Assembly (NCBI GenBank): GCA_002402005.2
Contig: NVUS02000041.1
Span: forward strand, 1-8,914
Direction of reading: 5' to 3'
DNA: 8,914 nucleotides
Source of the DNA: OCS116 cluster bacterium
Lineage (GTDB): Bacteria > Pseudomonadota > Alphaproteobacteria > Rhizobiales > OSC116
Shown: piece after piece, positions 1-5,007 of the stretch
How the letters are laid out: each line of letters begins with the position of its first letter
Position numbering within the stretch: the stretch's first letter is position 1
Position numbers and translations under genes: made by a program
The notes under the pieces: model-generated
The model's database searches: none
Told to the model about the DNA's origin: nothing
The model's input: only the letters and a program-made list of their open reading frames with translations

Positions 1-9
1 GATATGGCT

Positions 10-429
10 TCATATGTTTTGCCACATTTGCAATAGCCCAACGAAATGCACAATGCCAAAGCCTAGACAAATGATGGAGCTGTAAAACCAGAATTTTGCG
101 CTATTTTCACCCTGCGGTCTCAATACAAAATAAAACCCATAAATGCCACGGATTGTGTAAATCGCTGTGATGGCAATCAAGCCCCATTTCAGCAAAGGCA
201 AAGGCATAATTACCCCGGCAGCTGATAACGCATAAGCGCTCCAAATAGCCAGTATAATCACAATTGGCAGGGTGATGAAAATGTGTTTTGCATTGCCATC
301 ATCCGCCCAGTTCGCCATCTGCTGACCCGCGCCAAAAAACAAATACCATTTGCCACCAAAAACAATACAGCCAATATGTGCCAAACTGGCAATCGCGCTT
401 AAAATTGCGCCAATGAATAAATATAACAT
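10..429 (-). CDS. Four-helix inner-membrane protein, function unknown
   Basis: This 139-aa protein is almost entirely hydrophobic. Four membrane spans are visible at about residues 2-24, 48-69, 77-101 and 113-133, with a polar stretch between spans 1 and 2 (GQQMANWADDGNAKH). Its pattern (KWYLFFGAGQQMA, then WSAYALSAAG, LPLLK and IYTIRG) resembles an uncharacterised bacterial membrane family that I recognise but cannot name. There is no catalytic or metal motif, and the single Cys residues sit inside spans. The ATG at 429 has no Shine-Dalgarno sequence in front of it, and a promoter-like pair ends about six bases upstream, so the mRNA may be leaderless. The gene diverges from the small gene at 527. 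That it is a real membrane protein is well supported; its role is not known. Confidence 0.75.
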   Translation of the reverse strand: MLYLFIGAILSAIASLAHIGCIVFGGKWYLFFGAGQQMANWADDGNAKHIFITLPIVIILAIWSAYALSAAGVIMPLPLLKWGLIAITAIYTIRGIYGFYFVLRPQGENSAKFWFYSSIICLGFGIVHFVGLLQMWQNI

Positions 430-434
430 ACATA

Positions 435-465
435 AGTGTATGCTGATTAATCACGCACAAGTCAA
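435..465 (-). promoter_or_regulatory. Candidate promoter with long spacer upstream of the 10-429 gene
   Basis: On the minus strand TTGACT (465-460) is followed after 19 bp by TACACT (440-435). The spacer contains a perfect 10-bp palindrome, TGATTAATCA (444-453). A 19-bp spacer with a dyad is the arrangement used by MerR-family activators, and the same TTGACTTG octamer occurs in the MerR-type promoter at 1800-1830. Transcription would begin at or within one or two bases of the start codon at 429. The -10 match is only moderate, so the call is tentative. Confidence 0.35.
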
Positions 466-487
466 CAGATATTGTTTTGCTGTTTAC

Positions 488-509
488 CACCATCCGTTAG
501 ATGATGGTG
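488..509 (+). other. Hairpin in the leader of the 527 gene
   Basis: CACCATC (488-494) can pair perfectly with GATGGTG (503-509) around an 8-nt loop, placing a 7-bp stem about 7 nt upstream of the ribosome binding site. It lacks a U-tract, so it is not a terminator, and it does not cover the ribosome binding site. It may protect or tune the short leader, or be chance. Confidence 0.3.
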
Positions 510-515
510 AAACAC

Positions 516-522
516 GGGAGGA
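516..522 (+). promoter_or_regulatory. Strong ribosome binding site fixing the start at 527
   Basis: GGGAGGA lies 4 nt before the ATG at 527. It is one of the strongest Shine-Dalgarno matches in the window. It argues that translation begins here and not at the in-frame ATG at 350, whose extra 59 codons lie antisense to the neighbouring gene. Confidence 0.65.
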
Positions 523-526
523 AATT

Positions 527-814
527 ATGCTTTATACCACCATCGCCAAATTTTGGCGTTTATTTGTTGAAATTATCGCTATGTTTTCGGTGGCTTTCAC
601 CGTCTATCAATTCGCCTTTAACGATGGCAAGCAAATGGTTATGAGCTCCATGTCATCCGTCTCGCACGATTTGTCTATGCTAGAGCAAACTTTAAATACG
701 AACGAGATCGTTTCGTCCGATCTAAAATTCGCTCTGTCAAAGATTATTTCATCACTCGAAGCAACCGGCATGAAAAATTCAGCTCAGGCGTCGTGTGATG
801 TGGTCAAAACCTAA
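527..814 (+). CDS. Small single-span membrane protein, unknown
   Basis: This 95-aa protein has one clear hydrophobic segment near the N-terminus (about residues 12-31, FVEIIAMFSVAFTVYQFAF). A polar, probably helical tail rich in Ser, Met and Leu follows, with spaced leucines (for example SMLEQTLN and KFALSKIISSLEA). This looks like a membrane anchor with an amphipathic or coiled-coil tail. I recognise no family. The start at 527 is chosen for its strong ribosome binding site; the frame stays open upstream to 350 but that part lacks protein-like character. The gene meets the MerF-like gene tail to tail, the two stop codons sharing CTAA at 811-814. It is probably real but could be lineage-restricted. 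Confidence 0.6.
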   Translation: MLYTTIAKFWRLFVEIIAMFSVAFTVYQFAFNDGKQMVMSSMSSVSHDLSMLEQTLNTNEIVSSDLKFALSKIISSLEATGMKNSAQASCDVVKT

Positions 815-1095
815 ACATGTTTGCGCCGATGTTTGATAAATAACCAAACAGCACCACCGATGCTAAGTGCAACGAGCGCAATTGTAAGAGGGCTGTCGAA
901 CCAAACCGGTAATGGCATTAAAACTGCGCTTCCCGCAAAAAAAGCTATGCCAAGCGGCGCCATGCAACATATTGTCATGGCAGCCATGAAACCCAACATG
1001 CCTTTCTTTTTTAGGTTTTTGTTTTTACTTTGCGGCACACTGCATGTGCTTTTACAGCCGCAGCTGCTTTCTTCATTAAGATTTTCAGTTGTCAT
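811..1095 (-). CDS. MerF/MerT-like two-helix heavy-metal membrane protein
   Basis: This 94-aa protein has a cytosol-sized N-terminal tail with a Cys cluster (SCGCKSTC, Cys12, Cys14, Cys18) and a basic stretch (KNKNLKKKG). Span 1 (about 34-59) carries vicinal cysteines in ICCMAP (Cys43-Cys44, Pro47). Span 2 (about 68-87) ends in HRRK. Vicinal Cys followed by x-x-Pro in the first membrane helix is the Hg(II)-handling signature of MerF and MerT. MerF has its second Cys pair at the C-terminus, whereas here the extra cysteines are at the N-terminus. A good AGGAG precedes the ATG at 1095. It is the last gene of the MerR-type operon, 54 bp after the previous gene. Import or handling of a thiophilic metal is inferred. 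No MerA or MerP is visible, so mercury itself is not established. Confidence 0.72.
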   Translation of the reverse strand: MTTENLNEESSCGCKSTCSVPQSKNKNLKKKGMLGFMAAMTICCMAPLGIAFFAGSAVLMPLPVWFDSPLTIALVALSIGGAVWLFIKHRRKHV

Positions 1096-1122
1096 ATGAG
1101 CTCCTAAGTTAGTGACAAAAAC

Positions 1123-1154
1123 AACTTGCCACTTGAAGCTCAGTTTAAGTCAAG
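1123..1154 (-). promoter_or_regulatory. Second operator-like copy between the membrane genes
   Basis: Positions 1137-1154 match 1814-1831 of the MerR-type promoter at 14 of 18 bases in the same orientation, including TTGACTT on the minus strand (TTGACT at 1153-1148). It overlaps the TGA stop of the upstream gene. CTTGA (1132-1136) and TCAAG (1150-1154) form flanking inverted arms. At 19 bp downstream the -10 position reads CAAGTT, a poor match, so this may be a decayed promoter, an accessory regulator site, or coincidence. Confidence 0.3.
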
Positions 1155-1368
1155 ATGTTTCTTGTCTAACTTGCCACCAACGCCAAAAGGCAATGCCCGC
1201 CCATAAAAATTCAATCACTGCAAATGGCCATGACTCGATCGCCACTGCATAGCTGGATGAAGCCAAACAAGCCCCCGAAAATAACAAAATATATATATGA
1301 TGTCTTTTCTCCAACAGGTAAAATATAGCCATTAAAGACACAGCAAGCGTTCCAAATAAATCTATCAT
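1150..1368 (-). CDS. Three-helix membrane protein resembling the CBU_0592 family
   Basis: This 72-aa protein has three hydrophobic segments at about residues 3-19, 24-42 and 47-64, short basic loops (EKRHH), and a tail FWRWWQVRQETS. The layout, with IDLFGTLAVSLMAIFYLLEK at the N-terminus and a WPF turn before the last helix, resembles the small CBU_0592-type membrane family, whose function is unknown. The start at 1368 is preferred over the ATG at 1380 because its ATG overlaps the regulator's TGA in a four-base ATGA, which implies translational coupling; 1380 would add MRGY and a 16-bp overlap. There are no metal-binding cysteines apart from one inside span 2. Its placement between a MerR regulator and a Cys-rich transporter suggests an accessory role in the same response. 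Confidence 0.7.
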   Translation of the reverse strand: MIDLFGTLAVSLMAIFYLLEKRHHIYILLFSGACLASSSYAVAIESWPFAVIEFLWAGIAFWRWWQVRQETS

Positions 1369-1766
1369 GTAACCGCGCATATTGTTTTGTTAAGTGCCAA
1401 TTCACCACATTGTTCAATGCTGTTGCAGCCGCAAGATGACACCATTTTCAATAATGTTTTTGTTTGCTCAATTTGTTTTATCTGCTCATCCAACTGGTTC
1501 ATTTTTTGATCGGCAAGCCTATTTAAAAATGCAGAGGGCGCATCAGTCTTTTGCGCCTGTGTAATTTTTTGAATTTCACGAATGCTAAATCCTGCATCCA
1601 AAACCAACATAGTAAAACCCAGAGCATTCATCCATTTGTCGTCATATAACCGCCGGCCATTTAGCCGATAGGGTTTTGGCACAATGCACATTCTTTCATA
1701 ATATCTTATGGCCGAAGTTGCCAACCCGGTGCGTGCTGCCACTTCGCCAATGCCAAAATCTTTCAT
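1365..1766 (-). CDS. MerR-family transcriptional regulator with C-terminal Cys cluster
   Basis: This 133-aa dimeric DNA-binding regulator has the usual MerR length. The winged HTH is at about residues 4-70: IGEVAARTGLATSAIRYYER, the wing around GRRLYDD, and the second HTH GFSIREIQKI. A dimerisation helix follows at about 80-110 (LADQKMNQLDEQIKQIEQTK). A C-terminal effector loop holds Cys112, Cys114 and Cys120 (SCGCNSIEQC), plus Cys130. MerR and SoxR bind their ligand with cysteines in this loop. The first SoxR iron-sulfur Cys is missing, and the position corresponding to MerR Cys82 appears to be Ala/Ser, so the ligand differs or is bound otherwise. GGAG lies 5 nt before the ATG at 1766. It is the first gene of its operon, so it is probably autoregulated through the 19-bp-spacer promoter just upstream. 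Metal or thiol sensing is inferred. Confidence 0.88.
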   Translation of the reverse strand: MKDFGIGEVAARTGLATSAIRYYERMCIVPKPYRLNGRRLYDDKWMNALGFTMLVLDAGFSIREIQKITQAQKTDAPSAFLNRLADQKMNQLDEQIKQIEQTKTLLKMVSSCGCNSIEQCGELALNKTICAVT

Positions 1767-1799
1767 TCTCGCTCCGTAATTCTTTGCTGTTAAACACTC

Positions 1800-1830
1800 A
1801 GCATAACAGTTAAAGTTAACTTCAAGTCAA
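1800..1830 (-). promoter_or_regulatory. MerR-type promoter (19-bp spacer) of the regulator operon
   Basis: On the minus strand TTGACT (1830-1825) and TATGCT (1805-1800) are separated by exactly 19 bp. This is the over-long spacing that makes MerR-family promoters depend on DNA untwisting by the regulator. TTGACT is also the -35 of the classic Tn501/Tn21 merT promoter. A 16-bp near-palindrome, TTAAAGTTAACTTCAA (1810-1825, one mismatched pair), starts against the -35, as the mer operator does. Start of transcription would be near 1793, giving a leader of about 27 nt before the ATG at 1766. Confidence 0.72.
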
Positions 1831-1835
1831 GTTAA
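1816..1835. promoter_or_regulatory. Perfect 7-bp inverted repeat in the divergent intergenic region
   Basis: TTAACTT (1816-1822) and AAGTTAA (1829-1835) form perfect arms around 6 nt. The repeat overlaps the -35 of the regulator promoter and the 1810-1825 dyad, and lies 26 bp before the gene at 1861. It could be the actual operator, or a second binding register that lets the same regulator act on the divergent gene. Confidence 0.5.
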
Positions 1836-1860
1836 ACATTCAAACCATGCGGAGTCAAAA

Positions 1861-2256
1861 ATGCAAACGTTAAAAGAATTATACCAAGGCTTTATGGCTA
1901 TGCCGCTTTGGGTGAAATTGTGGATGATGGTGATGATTGTGGTCAACGGCATTATGCCTTTGTGGTTCTTCGAACATGTGGTGGCACAAATCACCTTTTT
2001 GGGCATATTCATCGCTGGGCCTATCGCTTATTTCATCGTCAAAGCCGTGGGTTTCAATAAGTTTTTGGGCATGATGCACGCCCCGTGGATTTTGATGATT
2101 TATTTGCAAGCACACACCCTGCTCACCACGGCAATCATTGGCGCATTTGGCTATTGGCTGTTGGCCTCGCTGATAATTTCAAGCGTCAGTTTGGTGTTGG
2201 ATATTATGGATGTGGTGCACTATACAAGCCGGGTTAAAAAACAAAATAAGGCTTGA
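1861..2256 (+). CDS. Four-helix membrane protein, function unknown
   Basis: This 131-aa protein has hydrophobic spans at about residues 17-37, 42-63, 72-92 and 95-118, and ends in a basic tail (SRVKKQNKA). Recognisable elements are MPLWVKLWM...VVNGIMPLWFF in span 1, GFNKFLGMMHAPWI between spans 2 and 3, and DIMDVVHY near the end. This resembles an uncharacterised membrane family of marine proteobacteria, from memory and without a name. GGAG (1851-1854) lies 6 nt before the ATG. It diverges from the MerR-type regulator with 94 bp between the start codons, and no separate good sigma70 promoter is visible on its strand. Its stop codon runs into the -35 of the aminotransferase promoter. Control by the divergent regulator is possible but unproven. 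Confidence 0.75.
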   Translation: MQTLKELYQGFMAMPLWVKLWMMVMIVVNGIMPLWFFEHVVAQITFLGIFIAGPIAYFIVKAVGFNKFLGMMHAPWILMIYLQAHTLLTTAIIGAFGYWLLASLIISSVSLVLDIMDVVHYTSRVKKQNKA

Positions 2257-2280
2257 TTGTATACATTCTACCCATATAAT
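2253..2280 (+). promoter_or_regulatory. Sigma70-type promoter of the aminotransferase gene
   Basis: TTGATT (2253-2258) and a perfect TATAAT (2275-2280) are 16 bp apart. Transcription would start near 2287, giving a leader of about 17 nt that contains AAGGGG (2292-2297) before the ATG at 2304. It is the best -10 box seen in an intergenic position in the window and indicates that the aminotransferase is transcribed independently of the upstream membrane protein. Confidence 0.7.
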
Positions 2281-2303
2281 CCACCCAACCAAAGGGGATA
2301 TAT

Positions 2304-3467
2304 ATGAAATTAGCACAAGCCATGTCGCGCCTAGGCACGGAAACCGCATTTGATGTGATGGCGCGCGCCCAGCAATTGCGCGCTGAGGGTAAAGACATTA
2401 TCGATCTATCCATCGGTCAAAGTGACTTTAGAGCGCCCGACAGCATTGTCGAAGCGGCAGTCAAAGCCTTTCGCGATGGCATGCACAGTTACACACCTGC
2501 CAAAGGCATCTTGCCATTACGCGAAGCGGTAGCTGCGGATATCGAAAAACGCCGCGGTGTCAAAGTATCTGCCGAAAATGTGCTGGTTGTACCCGGTGGC
2601 AAAGTCACCATGTTTTTTGCCATTCAGCTATTTGCCGAACCCGGTGCTGAAATCTTATACCCCAATCCCGGCTTTCCTATTTACGAATCTCTCATCAATT
2701 ACGGCGGCGCAAAAGCCGTTGCCATTCCAATTCTTGAGAAAAATAATTTTGCATTCAGTGCCGATGATATCTTAGAGCGTTTAACGCCCAATTCGCGTTT
2801 GCTCATCCTAAATTCTCCGGCCAACCCAACCGGTGGTTTCACTCCGCGTAGTGAGCTAGAAAAACTCATCAAAGGTTTGGATGATTATCCTGATTTATAC
2901 ATATTGAGCGATGAAATTTATGGCCGTATGTTATATGACGGCAATGAACATGCCTCACCAATTGAGTATGAATCGGTGCGTGATCGGGTGATTATACTCG
3001 ATGGTTGGAGTAAAACCTATGCCATGGCGGGCTTGCGTTTGGGCTATGGCTTATGGCCAGACACACTGATCGATCATGCCACACGCCTTGCGGTCAATGT
3101 GCATTCTTGTGTCAACGCCCCCACCCAATATGCCGGTTTAGAAGCTTTAACGGGCCCGCAAGACGAAGTTGAAGCCATGTTCAAAACCTTTGATGAAAGA
3201 CGCAAAGTCATCGTGCCGCGGCTTAATGAAGTGCCGGGCTTTAAATGCCACGATCCAAGCGGTGCATTCTATGTATTCCCCAATATTACCGGCACAGGCA
3301 TGGACAGCGCCACCTTACAAAGCCGCATCTTAGAAGAAGCCGGCGTTGCTACAATTCCCGGCACAAGCTTCGGTTCATATGGCGAAGGTTATATCAGGCT
3401 TTCTTATGCCAACAGCATCGAGAATATCAACAAAGCTGTCGACCGCATTGGCGATCTGCTAAGCTAA
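2304..3467 (+). CDS. Class I/II PLP-dependent aminotransferase (fold type I)
   Basis: This 387-aa soluble enzyme is the normal length for the aspartate-aminotransferase superfamily. It transfers an amino group between an amino acid and a 2-oxo acid through pyridoxal phosphate. Visible motifs, in order, are IDLSIGQSDF (substrate-side Gly), HSYTPAKGILPLREA, PGGKVTMFFAI (cofactor phosphate loop), YPNPGFPIY, NSPANPTGG (Asn174), SDEIYGRMLYDG (Asp203, Tyr206), WSKTYAMAGLRLGYG (Schiff-base Lys237, Arg245) and YIRLSYA (carboxylate-binding Arg365). All key residues are present. The subgroup looks AspB-like; the exact substrate cannot be read from sequence. It has its own promoter and converges on the FMN reductase gene with a 9-bp coding overlap and no terminator between them. 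A link to the neighbouring catabolic locus is not evident. Confidence 0.93.
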   Translation: MKLAQAMSRLGTETAFDVMARAQQLRAEGKDIIDLSIGQSDFRAPDSIVEAAVKAFRDGMHSYTPAKGILPLREAVAADIEKRRGVKVSAENVLVVPGGKVTMFFAIQLFAEPGAEILYPNPGFPIYESLINYGGAKAVAIPILEKNNFAFSADDILERLTPNSRLLILNSPANPTGGFTPRSELEKLIKGLDDYPDLYILSDEIYGRMLYDGNEHASPIEYESVRDRVIILDGWSKTYAMAGLRLGYGLWPDTLIDHATRLAVNVHSCVNAPTQYAGLEALTGPQDEVEAMFKTFDERRKVIVPRLNEVPGFKCHDPSGAFYVFPNITGTGMDSATLQSRILEEAGVATIPGTSFGSYGEGYIRLSYANSIENINKAVDRIGDLLS

Positions 3468-4007
3468 CTGCTCTTGTATGTCGAGAATATGCGTTTCGAA
3501 TTCAGTTAAATAATCGCGCAAATTCTCGGCATTTTTCGGGTCGTCAAAAAAATCTTGAATGTCTTGTAGGCTCATTGATCTTAAATTAAATTGCGTAAAT
3601 ATTTTGGCGTTAAAATTTTCCGAAACCGTATCTAAAACCTTGCGCAAACTATACAGCAAATCGTCCCCGCCATAAGATGCATGCATCAGGGCGATGGGTT
3701 TGCCGATAATTTCAGGGCGCGAAACTAGCCAATCAATGGCATTCTTTAGCCCGCCCGGTATGGCATGCACATATTCGGGGCAGGAAAAAACAATGCCATC
3801 GGCCGCATCGACTTTCTTGGCAAAATCAATCACCGCTTGTGGTGTTTTTTGTCCCTCAAAATCCTGCGAAAAAATAGGTAATTCTCGCAGGTTTTCCAGA
3901 ATCTCTACGTGAATATGCACCGGCGCATTCGCTTTTAGAGCGCGCAACAAAGCTGTATTGGTGGAGTTTTTGCGTACACTGCCCGAAATTGCCAATATTC
4001 TCATCAT
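3459..4007 (-). CDS. NADPH-dependent FMN reductase / quinone reductase (flavodoxin fold)
   Basis: This 182-aa protein matches the family length. The N-terminal ILAISGSVRKNSTNTALLRA is the FMN-phosphate loop (GSxRxxSxN), and PEYVHAIPGGLKNAIDWL (about residues 78-95) is the second signature, with Val in place of the common Asn in PEYN. The family covers NADPH:quinone, chromate, azo and flavin reductases such as YieF/ChrR; the physiological acceptor is unknown. It is the last gene of the ligC operon, starting 6 nt after the aldo-keto reductase stop with only a weak AAAGAT upstream, so translation is probably coupled. Two adjacent ATGs (4007 and 4004) are possible starts. Its 3' end overlaps the aminotransferase gene by 9 bp. 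Reduction of quinones formed during aromatic metabolism is a plausible role but inferred. Confidence 0.88.
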   Translation of the reverse strand: MMRILAISGSVRKNSTNTALLRALKANAPVHIHVEILENLRELPIFSQDFEGQKTPQAVIDFAKKVDAADGIVFSCPEYVHAIPGGLKNAIDWLVSRPEIIGKPIALMHASYGGDDLLYSLRKVLDTVSENFNAKIFTQFNLRSMSLQDIQDFFDDPKNAENLRDYLTEFETHILDIQEQLA

Positions 4008-4013
4008 ATATCT

Positions 4014-5003
4014 TTAGAACTCTTCGGTATCAATATCCAACTGCACAATTGTATTATAGCGTGGCCCAGCAATGGCTGATGGTGTCATAATCTCATCTAA
4101 TTTTGCCAAAGCATCAGCGCTTAATGTCACTTTCATGGCACTAAAATTCTCAGCCAAATGTTCAAGATTTTTTGTGCCGGGGATAGAGACAATGCAATCA
4201 TTCTGCTGAACAACCCAAGCGTTGGCAAGTTGTGCCAATGTGCAACCTTCTGCATTCGCCACATTTTTTACCTTGGCCAATAATGCCAAATTCTTCGGGT
4301 AATTTTCAGCATTAAACCGCGGCATGCCATGGCGCAAATCACCATCTTCTAACTCATGCAAACCGGCTAATTTACCAGTTAAGAAAGCCCGCCCAACGGG
4401 GCTGAATGCCACAAATGTCGTGCCCAAATCTTGGCAAGCGTTCAGCACAGCAATTTCAGGGTTGCGCGTCCACAATGAATATTCACTTTGTACCGCCGCA
4501 ATCGGGTGTTCTGCATGGGCTTTGCGCAAAGTCGTGGCCGAAACTTCTGACAAGCCAATGGCTTTAATCTTGCCCTCTTTAATCATATCAACCATTGTGC
4601 CAATACTGTCTTCAATCGGCGTATTTCTATCCAGCCGATGCAGATAATAAAGGTCAATCACCTCAGTTTGCAGGCGGCGCAAACTGTCTTCGACATTCTT
4701 GCGCAAACTATCCGGCCGGCTGCTGATGATGCGTTTGCCGCCATCATCAATATACATGCCGCCTTTGCTGCATAACATATATTCATCGCGCCGGGTTTTT
4801 AACGCATTACCAACCAGAGTTTCATTTTTGCCGCTGCCATAAATGGTTGCTGTGTCAAAAAAATCATAGCCCATATCCAGCGCTTCGTTTAAAAACCGCT
4901 CGCCTGTTACGGCATCTGGTGGCGTACCATACGCATGCGATAAATTCATGCAACCAAGCCCAATGGCCGAAACTTCAAATTCACCAATCTTGCGTATGTT
5001 CAT
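4014..5003 (-). CDS. Aldo-keto reductase
   Basis: This is a 329-aa TIM-barrel NADPH-dependent oxidoreductase that reduces aldehydes or ketones. The catalytic tetrad is visible: Asp50 and Tyr55 (DTATIYG), Lys80 (CSKGG) and His122 (YYLHRLD). Other signatures are VSAIGLGCMNLSHAYG at the N-terminus, SEVSATTLRKA, AFSPVGRAFLTG and IPGTKNLEHLAEN, the last being the cofactor-binding end. It resembles the AKR group of YajO/AKR13-type enzymes. The start at 5003 is chosen because GAGGG lies 8 nt upstream; an in-frame ATG at 5018 would overlap the end of ligC and add five residues. It begins 4 nt after ligC, so it belongs to the same transcript. A dedicated role in aromatic-aldehyde reduction is inferred from context only, and generic aldehyde detoxification is an alternative. 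Confidence 0.92.
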   Translation of the reverse strand: MNIRKIGEFEVSAIGLGCMNLSHAYGTPPDAVTGERFLNEALDMGYDFFDTATIYGSGKNETLVGNALKTRRDEYMLCSKGGMYIDDGGKRIISSRPDSLRKNVEDSLRRLQTEVIDLYYLHRLDRNTPIEDSIGTMVDMIKEGKIKAIGLSEVSATTLRKAHAEHPIAAVQSEYSLWTRNPEIAVLNACQDLGTTFVAFSPVGRAFLTGKLAGLHELEDGDLRHGMPRFNAENYPKNLALLAKVKNVANAEGCTLAQLANAWVVQQNDCIVSIPGTKNLEHLAENFSAMKVTLSADALAKLDEIMTPSAIAGPRYNTIVQLDIDTEEF

Positions 5004-5007
5004 TTCA

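Noticed and set aside
350..526. An upstream in-frame ATG at 350 that would extend the small plus-strand protein to 154 aa.
   Set aside because: The added 59 codons run antisense to the start of the membrane-protein gene and through the promoter region and lack protein-like composition, whereas the ATG at 527 has a strong GGGAGGA.
544..558. A 15-nt near-perfect palindrome (CGCCAAA / TTTGGCG).
   Set aside because: It lies inside the coding region of the small membrane protein, has a one-base loop and no U-tract, and is explained by codons for Ala-Lys-Phe-Trp-Arg.
821..1099. A plus-strand reading frame of 92 codons.
   Set aside because: It lies wholly antisense to the Cys-rich transporter, which has the ribosome binding site, membrane spans and operon context.
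1365..1766. SoxR identity for the regulator.
   Set aside because: SoxR uses four cysteines (CxxCxCx5C) to hold its 2Fe-2S cluster; here the first is absent and the rest of the effector region differs.
811..2256. A complete mercury-resistance operon.
   Set aside because: There is no MerA, MerP or MerB, the regulator lacks an obvious Cys at the MerR Cys82 position, and the transporter differs in its Cys layout; only a mer-like arrangement is supported.
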